From positions 1 through 64,000 of the forward strand of contig DASZEN010000050.1 in the NCBI GenBank assembly GCA_035940775.1: a DNA stretch of 64,000 nucleotides, given 5' to 3'. Made by a program: the position numbers and the translations under genes. Below, in pieces: positions 25,571 to 33,603 of this stretch; the first letter of the stretch is position 1; each line of letters begins with the position of its first letter. The notes below the pieces were generated by a model. It was not told the origin of the DNA, ran no database searches, and saw only the letters and a list, made by a program, of their open reading frames with translations. This stretch comes from DASQYE01 sp035940775 (GTDB lineage Bacteria > Acidobacteriota > Blastocatellia > Pyrinomonadales > Pyrinomonadaceae).

Positions 25571-26110
25571 ATGATTGAAAACGCAAGTCTTAAGCTTATC
25601 CCATGTGAGTTGCAGCATTTTGAGGCGATCTTAGAAGACCAAAAGAGACTTCAGCAGATGCTCGGCGTCACCGTGTTCGAGGATTGGTTCGATTTCCCAG
25701 GCGTGGCGGGCATCGAAGCCATACGGTTTGGCTATGAATACCTGAAGGCCAACCGGGATGCGCCCGACTGGTGGATGTATCTTTTTATTCACGCCAAAGA
25801 TAATGTGCTTGTCGGTATGGGCGGGTACAAAGGCAAAGCTAATGAGCTGGGCATGGTGGAGATCGGCTACGCGATTGTTCCCGCCTACAGGGGTCTGGGC
25901 CTGGCAACGGAGGCCGCACGAGGACTCATTGATTATGCTTTCTCACATCAGCATATACGGATGGTTGACGCGCATACTCTGGCTGAGAGAAACGCATCTA
26001 CGAGAGTGTTGGAGAAAGCCGGAATGAAACATGTTGGAATGGCGCATGACCCGGACGTGGGCGAAGTCTGGCATTGGAGCCTGAAGCGAGAAGATTTTCC
26101 GAAAACCTGA
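25571..26110 (+). CDS. Cassette gene: GNAT acetyltransferase (RimJ/RimL-like)
   Basis: 179 residues from the ATG at 25571; the frame is open to 25442 but that part is Arg-rich and not conserved-looking. Typical of the RimJ/RimL subgroup: VEIGYAIVPAYRGLGLATEAARGLIDYAF carries the acetyl-CoA pyrophosphate loop (R-G-L-G-L-A). LAERNASTRVLEKAGM is the hallmark N-x-x-S-x-x-x-L-x-K motif. It acetylates an amine; the substrate is unknown. It is followed 13 bp later by attC 16. Confidence 0.9.
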   Translation: MIENASLKLIPCELQHFEAILEDQKRLQQMLGVTVFEDWFDFPGVAGIEAIRFGYEYLKANRDAPDWWMYLFIHAKDNVLVGMGGYKGKANELGMVEIGYAIVPAYRGLGLATEAARGLIDYAFSHQHIRMVDAHTLAERNASTRVLEKAGMKHVGMAHDPDVGEVWHWSLKREDFPKT

Positions 26111-26123
26111 TTCATAAAGGTTG

Positions 26124-26237
26124 GCCCAACAACTCATCCACCCCGCCATAGCATTCCTTTCATCTCTGCCCTTTGCCATAATGTTGTGTGCTACACGCAC
26201 GCGCGCGCCCGGGGGCGCTTTAATTTGGGCGTCAGAT
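26124..26237 (+). repeat. attC site 16
   Basis: R'' GCCCAAC at 26124 plus AACTCATCCACCCCGCC; the right end is GGGCGCTTTAATTTGGGC plus R' GTCAGAT at 26231. Complete. Confidence 0.86.
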
Positions 26238-26286
26238 GCAACGAAGCCCTGGCGAGGAGACGATCAAAGCAGGAGGGAGTGAGAAT

Positions 26287-27417
26287 TTGAAGAGGAGAAT
26301 AATCTCTGTTTTATTAATAATAATCAGCGTCGGCATTACATTGGCACTCCTTGAAGGTGTGTTGCGAATTGCAAATTATCCCAAGCCGGTCATCAGCGGC
26401 TGGAAAACTTTGAACAGTTATCCGTCAGAGAGACACCAGCTCGGGTTCAGAGGTCAGCCCATAGAATTTCAGAACGATGATTTTGTCATCGTCTTGGTAG
26501 GAGACTCGCAAGTAGAGGCAAAGGCATGCGCATACGGGTGGATGCCCGAGCGCCGACTTGAGTTTTACCTGAACTCGATGGGGAAGAAGGTGAAGGTCTT
26601 CTCTTTAGGTGGGCCAGCGACCGGCCAGGATCAGCAGTTGCTCTCGCTGAAAGAATATTATCAAAAATTTCGTGCCGACATGGTGATCGTCTGGTTCACC
26701 CCCGCGAACGATGTCTGGAATAATACTTTCCCCTCGAACGATGATCGCACGCCCAAACCGACCTTCTGGTTGAAAGACGGGCAACTGATGGGCCCTACTG
26801 AATTGACAGGGCAGCCAATGAGGGAGACTCCGCGCCTCAAGCTGACGCAGCTTTGGCGCAAGTATTTTCCCTATTCCAGGGAGAAAGAGTGGGCCGGGTT
26901 TCTGCCGAGCCCGTATGCGCCGATGACCTCCTACGATGGGCCCGTCAGAGACGAGTGGCAAAAACGGCTTGAAGCAAGTCCGCTTTATTTACGCTACGAG
27001 AATTTCGACACGGATAAAAATGACAGGGCGCTTTATTTCACGCCACGGAGTCCGAGAGTGCAATACGGGCTCGACCTGACTCACAAACTTCTACAGGAGA
27101 TGGAGCAACTGGCTGCCTCTCATGGCGGGCGGTTTGCGATCTTTCGAGCGGAAAATACGCCTTCCGCGACAAGTGGAAAGGGTGCTGTGGAAGATGGCGT
27201 CTATATCCTGAACGGGAGGTTCTATCAGGTTTCCGGCAAACAATATCAAGATAATTTGGACTACCTTAACCGGGGGTTTTCCAGCTACCTGGTTCCCGTG
27301 ACCGTTGACCCGGCGAATGTGGGCCCGGAAGACGCACATCTCAACGAACATGCTAACGATCAGGTGATGAAAGATTTGGCCGCGGCAATAGGGGGCACTA
27401 TTCCGGCCCGGAAATGA
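26287..27417 (+). CDS. Cassette gene: membrane-anchored SGNH-type esterase/O-acetyltransferase-like protein
   Basis: 376 residues from a TTG at 26287, chosen because AGGAGGG lies 9 bases upstream and the membrane helix (about 5-25) follows directly; an in-frame ATG at 26236 overlaps attC 16. SGNH hydrolase signs: DFVIVLVGDSQVEAKA (block I, Ser), FSLGGPATGQDQQLLSL (Gly block), VIVWFTPANDVWNN (Asn block III), and DAHLNEHANDQVMKDLA (Asp-x-x-His block V). The layout resembles AlgJ/AlgX-like and DltD-like polysaccharide acetylation enzymes that act outside the membrane. Confidence 0.82.
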   Translation: MKRRIISVLLIIISVGITLALLEGVLRIANYPKPVISGWKTLNSYPSERHQLGFRGQPIEFQNDDFVIVLVGDSQVEAKACAYGWMPERRLEFYLNSMGKKVKVFSLGGPATGQDQQLLSLKEYYQKFRADMVIVWFTPANDVWNNTFPSNDDRTPKPTFWLKDGQLMGPTELTGQPMRETPRLKLTQLWRKYFPYSREKEWAGFLPSPYAPMTSYDGPVRDEWQKRLEASPLYLRYENFDTDKNDRALYFTPRSPRVQYGLDLTHKLLQEMEQLAASHGGRFAIFRAENTPSATSGKGAVEDGVYILNGRFYQVSGKQYQDNLDYLNRGFSSYLVPVTVDPANVGPEDAHLNEHANDQVMKDLAAAIGGTIPARK

Positions 27418-27513
27418 GTCGCCGCCTGCTCGCTATCCTGCTTACAGGAGGGATTTAGAAGCGAGTCCCCCGCCCTTTACCATTTGAGCCAGAGAGAGAG
27501 ACACCCACACCGC

Positions 27514-27602
27514 ATCCAATAGCTGGTTGAACCCGACCGCTCGATGGCATTCCTCTCATGGTCGGGTTTCAATCAGAGGTTCGTGCGCCCCATCGGTTGG
27601 CG
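27514..27602 (+). repeat. attC site 17 (shortened)
   Basis: R'' ATCCAAT at 27514, then AGCTGGTTGAACCCGACCGC and the inner CGATGGCATTCCTCTCATG box; a GTTGGCG near 27596 could be R'. About 25 bp shorter than most. It is the last + site before the inverted segment. Confidence 0.55.
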
Positions 27603-27624
27603 GCCGGAAGAAGTCGCTTTCCTT

Positions 27625-28215
27625 TCAGGATTCTCTTTCAAGGATGGGCGGTTTGACTTCGGGAATTTTCAGCTTGTCTGCCGCCGCCGGAAACAGGGTC
27701 TTTAGCCTTGCTCGATCCGTCACGCCCGCGCTGTCTACGAATGTCCAATTCTCCCCATCGTCATTCGATATTCCGATCAGAAACGATTGTCCGGTCAATG
27801 TGCCTCCGGGAACTTTCATTTTCAGTGTGGCCGGGATTATCGCAAATAACTGCCGCCCGACTCTGATTATTTCCTTCGGCTCGCCTACCGTGTTTGAAAG
27901 GATTCTTACGTTTTCAGCTTCGGCTTGTTTCATACTTCGATTCAGGAAAGCCACCATCCTTGCACGCCCGCCCATCAGCCTCACAGCTTTGGGGTAGGTG
28001 AGCGAAGCGACTTTATAGAAATCCCTTCGGAGGAATGCTTCGGCTAATTCCTCTGCCTGTGCTTTAAGATTTGGATAATCCTTTGATTGTGCCGCCGGTG
28101 TAGATGTCGCAGTCCCGGAAGACTTCGGCGTGTTTGCCTGCGCTCGAACAAGAGCGAGCTGTGAAGCGAAAGCCAGGATGATGAAGCCGACATTACAAAA
28201 TTTCCTCATGGACAA
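27625..28215 (-). CDS. Secreted protein of unknown function in an inverted segment
   Basis: 196 residues. The signal peptide ends near VRAQ (residue 26). A Thr/Ser/Pro linker and a helix-rich part follow (LKAQAEELAEAFLRRDFYKVASLTYPKAV). Then comes a beta-rich part ending ENWTFVDSAGVTDRARLKTLFP. The helix-then-sheet order with a loss-of-function-type YPKAVRLMGG loop recalls NTF2-like (DUF4440) folds, but not clearly. It points opposite to attC 17 on its left and the same way as the inverted attC at 28240. Confidence 0.6.
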   Translation of the reverse strand: MSMRKFCNVGFIILAFASQLALVRAQANTPKSSGTATSTPAAQSKDYPNLKAQAEELAEAFLRRDFYKVASLTYPKAVRLMGGRARMVAFLNRSMKQAEAENVRILSNTVGEPKEIIRVGRQLFAIIPATLKMKVPGGTLTGQSFLIGISNDDGENWTFVDSAGVTDRARLKTLFPAAADKLKIPEVKPPILERES

Positions 28216-28239
28216 CCTCAGATTCAGTTAAGACGCCGC

Positions 28240-28343
28240 GCGCGCGCCCCGAATTAATCTTGCCCGCGCAGGGAGCATCCAATTTACATCAGAGGGAGCA
28301 CTATTTAAAGCAGTGGCTATTCGGGTTCAACGAGTTGTTAGAC
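28240..28343 (-). repeat. attC site 18, inverted
   Basis: On the minus strand: R'' GTCTAAC (28343-28337) plus AACTCGTTGAACCCGA, then a right arm GATTAATTCGGGG with a poor R' near 28246-28240. It sits 3' of the minus-strand gene at 28422, as expected for a cassette in reverse. Confidence 0.78.
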
Positions 28344-28421
28344 GCCGCGTACGGGAACCAGTTTGTGTTTACGCATCAAAGCGCCTATCTCTCGCTCGCG
28401 CTCCAGGACAGTCCTGTATAC

Positions 28422-28952
28422 TCAGGTGTAATGATCCGTAGCCCAAAAATCCATCACCTGTCTCGCCTTAAGCTCGCCGAGCAATGTCTTGATCGCCCGG
28501 TATTCCAGGTAACACACCTGGATGTGCTTATAAGTCGAGTCTTCGTCTTTACCGCCTTCGGGAAAGCCGACCGGCACTTTGGGGAAAATCGACCTGAGTT
28601 CCTTGTCAGCCTCCTCCGCTTCTTTGGCCTTCTCCCCCAGGTACCAATGTAGCTGTTCGTGCACGAAGGTTGACAACAGCAGCTCGTCATCCTTCAGATG
28701 GCGTGTGCTCAAGGTCAGAACCGGGTGACTATGAGGTATTACGTTGAAACCGCTTTCAATAACAACCTTGCGTGTGAAGACCCAGTTCGAGACATCGTAG
28801 GCGGAAAGGAGACGATGTAACTGTTGCCTGGTTTGCCGCTCCGCCTGGTCGTTATTCTTGAGAGTAATCTCAAGTTGAGTAGGGGCGGTTTGAGCTACAA
28901 CCAGATTACACGCAAGCACAGCGGAAAAGATGTGTACGAGAATCCTTTTCAT
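28422..28952 (-). CDS. Secreted HExxH zinc-peptidase-like protein, inverted cassette
   Basis: 176 residues. The signal peptide ends near VVAQ (residue 21). LLLSTFVHEQLHWYLGEKAKEAEEADKELRSIF contains HEQLH, a zinc HExxH motif at about residue 117, with downstream acidic residues that could supply the third ligand. CYLEYRAIKTLLGE follows as a helix. Fits small extracytoplasmic metallopeptidase-like proteins; the family is not recalled. It starts 37 bp before the inverted attC at 28989 and its own attC is at 28240-28343. Confidence 0.68.
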   Translation of the reverse strand: MKRILVHIFSAVLACNLVVAQTAPTQLEITLKNNDQAERQTRQQLHRLLSAYDVSNWVFTRKVVIESGFNVIPHSHPVLTLSTRHLKDDELLLSTFVHEQLHWYLGEKAKEAEEADKELRSIFPKVPVGFPEGGKDEDSTYKHIQVCYLEYRAIKTLLGELKARQVMDFWATDHYT

Positions 28953-28988
28953 ATCACTCCAGGGCTATTGACGTTTGGTGAGCAGAGC

Positions 28989-29097
28989 GTCCGACGCCTG
29001 CATCAATCTGCGCCGAGCAAAAAGCATTCTAGCAGAAGAAACGACTAAATAATGAAAGCCATTCTATTAAGGCGGCGGTGAAATCAGGGCGCTGGAC
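28989..29097 (-). repeat. attC site 19, inverted
   Basis: On the minus strand: R'' GTCCAGC (29097-29091), then CCTGATTTCACCGCCGCCTTAATAG and the inner CTTTCATT box; the right arm is CGCAGATTGATGCAGGC plus R' GTCGGAC (28995-28989). Confidence 0.75.
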
Positions 29098-29141
29098 GGC
29101 TCGTTGTATTAAACACCCCGAGAAGGTAGAATTTCCATGTT

Positions 29142-30029
29142 ATGAAACGTGCAAGCTTGCGCAGGACAGCGGTTCTATTCTTGATTCTCGGCATTTCGCT
29201 CGCCGCAGGAACAGGCGCCGGGGCTCAGAATCCTCCTGAGCAAGAAGAGTTGTCTGAAGAGCTGGCGACGTTCGTCCGAAGCAGGTGGGAAGCGATCGAG
29301 CAGGAATCTTCTATTCTGCCGGATGAGGAATGGGTGGGCAGGTACAGGTCTCAAAACGGCCCAACCACTTCAACCTTCATGGCCTGGTCTCCGGCGTCGG
29401 GGTTTATGATCTGGCGGGAGAATTGCTCTCGCCCATCGACGACGCGTGTGAATTATGGGACTGCCGAATACACAAATGGCGCTCTCAAGCTCAGCGCTCA
29501 ATTATCCGAAAATATCCCAGGTTACTACGAGGTCGCGCCGGAGTTTATTCCGGTGAAATGGGGCGAGCAGCATTTCCTAATCCCTTCCGACCGAATGATT
29601 AATTTCGTCTACGCTGTAAATTCAACCTCCTTTATGGAAGTTGAATCGTTCCTGATTAAGATTGAAGATCAAGTGAAGCCGAGAAAGGGGCAGCCCAATC
29701 TACCCGAGGAGTATAGAAAGTATCTGGGCATGAAGCCGATCATGGCCACCCTCTCCGCGCTCGGGCCGAAAGTGAAAAGGTGGTATCCGAAACTTATCCT
29801 GAATGTTGGTCGTGCCGAGGGCGTCGTGCAGGGGATGAAGTTTTATATTTCTCGTCCGGAAACCGTTTACATGCAGCTCGTGGTGACGGACGTTCAAGAG
29901 CATACGTCAGAAGCTTTCGTAATCACAACGACTTTTACAGATAATCGGCAGGGAGACGTTGAGCCGAAAGTTGGCTGGAAGTTTACAAGCCGCGCTCCCG
30001 CCGACAATTGGGAAAAGGATCCCGGATAA
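29142..30029 (+). CDS. Cassette gene: secreted protein of unknown function
   Basis: 295 residues, ATG at 29142 with GAGAAGG upstream. The signal peptide covers about residues 1-29 (ending GAGAQ). A charged helix follows (EEQEELSEELATFVRSRW is close to it), then a DEEWVGRYRS strand and a beta-rich region. Near the end (about 235-290) is VGRAEGVVQGMKFYISRP, as in short C-terminal domains that follow FlgT or FecR-type folds. Function unknown. It ends 40 bp before attC 20. Confidence 0.62.
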   Translation: MKRASLRRTAVLFLILGISLAAGTGAGAQNPPEQEELSEELATFVRSRWEAIEQESSILPDEEWVGRYRSQNGPTTSTFMAWSPASGFMIWRENCSRPSTTRVNYGTAEYTNGALKLSAQLSENIPGYYEVAPEFIPVKWGEQHFLIPSDRMINFVYAVNSTSFMEVESFLIKIEDQVKPRKGQPNLPEEYRKYLGMKPIMATLSALGPKVKRWYPKLILNVGRAEGVVQGMKFYISRPETVYMQLVVTDVQEHTSEAFVITTTFTDNRQGDVEPKVGWKFTSRAPADNWEKDPG

Positions 30030-30069
30030 GCCTTATTCGTAAAACAAGCGTGGCTCCGCGCGACATGCC

Positions 30070-30185
30070 CTCTAACAACTCATTGAATAAGACGCCTCCT
30101 GCAATAGCGCGCCTTTCTTCATCACCTGCTGCGATAATATTGAATACTGCTCGCGTGGGGGCGCGGGTTGAGTCGTCCGCCAGAT
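30070..30185 (+). repeat. attC site 20
   Basis: R'' CTCTAAC at 30070 plus AACTCATTGAATAAGACG; the right end is GCGCGGGTTGAGTCGTCC plus a diverged R' GCCAGAT at 30179. Confidence 0.82.
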
Positions 30186-30214
30186 TGCTTCTCAGCCTAA
30201 GGCAAGGGTGAAAG

Positions 30215-30709
30215 ATGAGCAAAGCGATAATTTGTGGTTTCTTATTGACCTTGTGCGGTCTCGTTCAGCCCGCCTTTGCACAGGATAAGCCATCCTGGTT
30301 GCGTGAAGTAGAACTCCTTTTACGGAAAGAGCCTCGGTGGAGGGTTCAGGAAGTGCAGGCTCTAGGTGTTCCAGAGCTATTCAACGAGACGATCATTCTT
30401 AAATCCGGCCCGCTTCGCGCAGATGTATCCATCGGCATCCGACGATCAGCGGAGTGGGCCAAAGATGAGTTCGAGCAGGGTAGGATTGCCTTCACGGATA
30501 TTTCAAGAAAGACATCCAGACAATCCCGCCTGCCCGATTTGGGGGATGATAATTATATGCTCGTGGGGAAGAAGAAGCGGAATGGCAGCATCTTTTTCAG
30601 AAAGGATAATGTGCTGGTAACGGTATTCGCCCCGTCGGTTGAGACCGCAAAAAGATTCGCGCGATATGTTGCGGATAGAATACCGCCGTTAACCGGTTCT
30701 TTTGAATAG
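30215..30709 (+). CDS. Cassette gene: small secreted protein, paralogous in style to the gene at 43766
   Basis: 164 residues. The signal peptide ends near AFAQ (residue 22). The mature protein has VREVELLLRKEPRWRVQEVQ-like helix pairs early and ends with FRKDNVLVTVFAPSVETAKRFARYVADRI. The same closing pattern (FRKANMVVTV...EIVEQFAKRVADSL) occurs in the cassette protein at 43766-44278, 13 kb away. The two probably share a fold, so one family has entered the array more than once. Function not known; likely periplasmic. Confidence 0.65.
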   Translation: MSKAIICGFLLTLCGLVQPAFAQDKPSWLREVELLLRKEPRWRVQEVQALGVPELFNETIILKSGPLRADVSIGIRRSAEWAKDEFEQGRIAFTDISRKTSRQSRLPDLGDDNYMLVGKKKRNGSIFFRKDNVLVTVFAPSVETAKRFARYVADRIPPLTGSFE

Positions 30710-30767
30710 CATCGCGTCTTAAGAGAGTTGATCGAGAAAGAGGGACGCCAATCTGCCTCAGACCGCA

Positions 30768-30890
30768 ATCTAACAACTCATTGAGCCCAACCCCTCGGAT
30801 AGCTTCTCTTTCATCATCAAACGGGCGGTTTCTGTTATCTTTTGCGTAGTGGCGCGTCACCTGCTGGCCGAGTTGAATCTGGCGTCAGGC
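30768..30890 (+). repeat. attC site 21
   Basis: R'' ATCTAAC at 30768 plus AACTCATTGAGCCCAACC; the right end is GGCCGAGTTGAATCTGGC plus R' GTCAGGC at 30884. The 220 bp from here to the next gene hold nothing recognised. Confidence 0.86.
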
Positions 30891-31111
30891 GCTGCGCTGT
30901 GAAGATACGTCTGTACGAGCCGGTGCTGTTGAGTGGATACAACCGGCGCAGCGGATTCTTCTCTGAAATTTTCAGCTTTAGCACCTGTGCGTGATCTGAA
31001 TCGACACATTTTTTCGCGTTAATGGATAAGGTTGGGCGCGGCCGCCCTTCGGAGTCTTTTAGGGTTTGCTGTTGGTTTGCATTATTTTGCCGCTGACGAA
31101 GGAGAGAAGAG

Positions 31112-32125
31112 ATGAACGCACCCGTAAAGCCGGATCAGATCATGCAGCTCGGATTGGGCTTCTGGGCCTCGAAGACGCTGCTCAGCGCCGTGGAGCTGGG
31201 ACTCTTCACGGAACTCGCCAAAAGTCCTATGGCGGCCGAGGCCGTCGGCGAGCATTTCAATTTACACTCGCGTAGCCTGCGTGATTTCCTTGACGCACTC
31301 GTTTCGCTGCGGATGCTGGAACGTAATGCCGAGGGGCTTTATGGTAATACGCCCGAGGCGGATATGTTTTTAGACAGGGCCAAGCCGTCCTACATCGGCG
31401 GGATGTTGGAGATGGCGAACACGCGCCTCTATCCTTTCTGGGGCTCGCTAACGGAGGCGTTGAGGACGGGACGACCGCAGAACGAGGCCAAGAGCGGCGG
31501 CAACTTCTTCGAGGCTCTGTATGCTGACCCGGAGAGGTTGGAGGGTTTCCTGAGCGCCATGACCGGCCTCAGCCTCGGCGCAGCACGCGCAATCGCCCAA
31601 AAATTCCCCTGGGGCGACTATCAAACCTTCATCGACATCGGCGGCGCGCAGGGCGGCGTGCCCGTACAGATCGCGCTGGCGCACGCGCACCTTTCGGGAG
31701 GAAGTTTCGATATACCTGCGGTCGGCCCTGTCTTTGAAAAGTACGTCGCCGGTCACGGCCTCTCGGAAAGGCTGCGCTTCTATCCGGGCGACTTCTTCAA
31801 CGAACCTTTGCCTTCGGCGGACGTGCTGGTGATGGGCCACATCCTTCATGACTGGAACATGGAGGAGAAGCGAATGCTGTTGAAGAAAGCCTTCGACGCG
31901 CTCCCGTCGGGCGGCGCGCTCATAGTATTCGAGGCTCTGATCGACGACGAGCGGCGCGAGAACACGCTCGGGTTGCTGATGAGCTTGAACATGCTGATAG
32001 AGACGCCGGGAGGGTTCGACTACACGGGGGCAGACTGCTCCGGGTGGATGCGCGAGACGGGCTTCCGCGAGACGAAGGTTGAGCACCTGGCGGGGCCGGA
32101 TTCCATGGTCATAGGATTTAAGTGA
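31112..32125 (+). CDS. Cassette gene: O-methyltransferase (Methyltransf_2/COMT-like)
   Basis: 337 residues, ATG at 31112 with AAGGAGAG. N-terminal winged-helix dimerisation domain (about 10-95, SKTLLSAVELGLFTELAKSP). The C-terminal SAM domain has TFIDIGGAQGGVPVQIALAH (motif I; DIGGAQG instead of the usual DVGGGxG), LPSADVLVMGHILHDWNMEE (catalytic-type His region HILHDW), and GALIVFEALIDDE. The substrate is unknown. A related enzyme lies in another cassette at 33604. The SAM loop change may alter affinity. Confidence 0.87.
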   Translation: MNAPVKPDQIMQLGLGFWASKTLLSAVELGLFTELAKSPMAAEAVGEHFNLHSRSLRDFLDALVSLRMLERNAEGLYGNTPEADMFLDRAKPSYIGGMLEMANTRLYPFWGSLTEALRTGRPQNEAKSGGNFFEALYADPERLEGFLSAMTGLSLGAARAIAQKFPWGDYQTFIDIGGAQGGVPVQIALAHAHLSGGSFDIPAVGPVFEKYVAGHGLSERLRFYPGDFFNEPLPSADVLVMGHILHDWNMEEKRMLLKKAFDALPSGGALIVFEALIDDERRENTLGLLMSLNMLIETPGGFDYTGADCSGWMRETGFRETKVEHLAGPDSMVIGFK

Positions 32126-32166
32126 CACATGCGCGCTCACGCATCAAGCGGTTTTGCGGTCGCCGC

Positions 32167-32283
32167 GCCCAATTGGCTCATCGAAGGCGGACGCCTCAAT
32201 GGCACTCTTTCATGCTGCTTCCTGGCGGTGTAGATTAAAGGTGCGCGCGCGCGAACGTTGCGCTTGATTCCCGTGCGTCAGGC
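32167..32283 (+). repeat. attC site 22
   Basis: R'' GCCCAAT at 32167, then TGGCTCATCGAAGGCGG; the right end is TTGCGCTTGATTCCCGTGC plus R' GTCAGGC at 32277. Confidence 0.83.
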
Positions 32284-32295
32284 TGATTACCAAAG

Positions 32296-32808
32296 ATGGT
32301 CGAAGCGAAAACCGCGAACATCCGAATACGAGTGGCAGTGCCCGAGGACGCGCCGTCAATCGCGGCGATTCTGTATGAATCGTTCATCGAATATAAATCC
32401 TCCTACACCGAGGAGGCATTCGCCGCCACCGCTCCCGCCAGCGATCAGATACAGGCTCGCATGAGAGAAGGCCCGGTCTGGGTGGCCTTACAGGACGATA
32501 CTATAGTGGGCACGGTCGCGGCGGTTCCTAAAGGCGCGGCGCTGTATATTCGAGGCATGGGCGTCCTCCCCACGGCGAGAGGCCAAAGGGTCGGAGAAAT
32601 TCTCCTGAGGGAGATAGAACGCTTTGCTTCAGAGCGCGGGCTCAGGCGTCTCTATCTGAGCACGACTCCTTTTCTCAATCGCGCCATCCGTCTGTACGAG
32701 CATTACGGTTTCCGGCATAGCAGTGAAGGGCCCCACGAGCTGCTCGGAACACCGCTCGTCACAATGGAAAAATTTTTAGGGTCTTCAGCTCGGGAGCGTG
32801 ATGCCTGA
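32296..32808 (+). CDS. Cassette gene: GNAT family N-acetyltransferase
   Basis: 170 residues, starting 12 bp after attC 22. IRVAVPEDAPSIAAILYESF is the usual first beta-alpha unit, with a long Thr/Pro loop after it. The acetyl-CoA core is RGMGVLPTARGQRVGEILLREIERF (R-G-Q-R-V-G, about 93-115), then YLSTTPFLNRAIRLYEHYGFRHSSEGP, the N-x-x-x-x-x-x-L-Y-E-x-x-G-F motif. It acetylates an unknown amine. The cassette is compact: its stop is 11 bp before attC 23. Confidence 0.9.
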   Translation: MVEAKTANIRIRVAVPEDAPSIAAILYESFIEYKSSYTEEAFAATAPASDQIQARMREGPVWVALQDDTIVGTVAAVPKGAALYIRGMGVLPTARGQRVGEILLREIERFASERGLRRLYLSTTPFLNRAIRLYEHYGFRHSSEGPHELLGTPLVTMEKFLGSSARERDA

Positions 32809-32819
32809 TTCAGGTCGCA

Positions 32820-32925
32820 GGCTGACAACTCATCGAACCAGACCGCTCGATGGCTTCCCTTTGATCCTCTTGTTCCTTTGTCCCGGATGCCCTATGCTCG
32901 GCGCGGGTCAATTGATGTGTCGGGC
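32820..32925 (+). repeat. attC site 23
   Basis: R'' GGCTGAC at 32820 plus AACTCATCGAACCAGACC; the right end is GCGCGGGTCAATTGATGT and R' GTCGGGC at 32919. Confidence 0.85.
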
Positions 32926-32967
32926 ATCTCTGTTGAATGTTACAGGCAAACGAGGTGGCATATCCGA

Positions 32968-33471
32968 ATGAGAATCAATGCATTTAAAGCAATCGCGTTT
33001 GCCTGCTGTGCCTTAATGTTTACAGGTGCGGCTAACGCTCAGGTCGCTCCCATCAGCGTAAAGTTTAAAGTTGACGGGAAAGAAGTCCATCAGCCCTTTA
33101 AGATCAAAATCTCCCTTAATGGTTTAGTGCTTGAGCCGAAGATTAAGAATGGCGATTTTGTTTTCCCGCCCGAGTTCCGGAATCAGGAAAAGGTCGATGT
33201 GCGCTTTACCTCGGGCGAGTACGATCTATTCTATGAAGGAGTGTATGTCAGCAAGATCAACGGCGAAATGGTATTCGCCCTGGAAAATCTGCCTCCCGGT
33301 GAAGATTGTAATCGCACGAAGCCCTCGCCCGACGCCAAACCGATGATGGTCTATTGGCTGGAGTTTCATCCGAAAGCGGGAGACGGCACGACGATGACAG
33401 TTTCGATCTACGAGAACGAAGACCAGCCACTCGTTGAGCCCGACCCGAATCAGGATCATCCGCCACGTTGA
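32968..33471 (+). CDS. Cassette gene: secreted beta-sandwich protein of unknown function
   Basis: 167 residues from the ATG at 32968; the frame is open upstream through attC 23. The signal peptide ends near ANAQ (residue 24). The mature part is a strand-rich domain (PISVKFKVDGKEVHQPFKIKI, VYVSKINGEMVFALENLPPG) with one Cys (ENLPPGEDCNR). The last residues (LVEPDPNQDHPPR) are encoded in the left arm and interior of attC 24, so the site has been absorbed into the gene. No catalytic motif; role unknown. Confidence 0.62.
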   Translation: MRINAFKAIAFACCALMFTGAANAQVAPISVKFKVDGKEVHQPFKIKISLNGLVLEPKIKNGDFVFPPEFRNQEKVDVRFTSGEYDLFYEGVYVSKINGEMVFALENLPPGEDCNRTKPSPDAKPMMVYWLEFHPKAGDGTTMTVSIYENEDQPLVEPDPNQDHPPR

Positions 33472-33521
33472 ATTTGCACGGTTTGCTGTTCTAGTCCGGC
33501 GAGCAGATTCGGGCATCAGGG
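33421..33521 (+). repeat. attC site 24 (overlaps a gene end)
   Basis: R'' GACCAGC at 33421 plus CACTCGTTGAGCCCGACC; the right end is GGCGAGCAGATTCGGGC plus R' ATCAGGG at 33515. Decayed boxes; the upstream gene stops inside at 33471. Confidence 0.7.
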
Positions 33522-33603
33522 TGCTGAATTTTTTCTTGACACCTGTACGCACTCTTTACCAAACTCTTGCGTTATCTCTAAAACTTCCTTGATCGAGGAT
33601 TTG

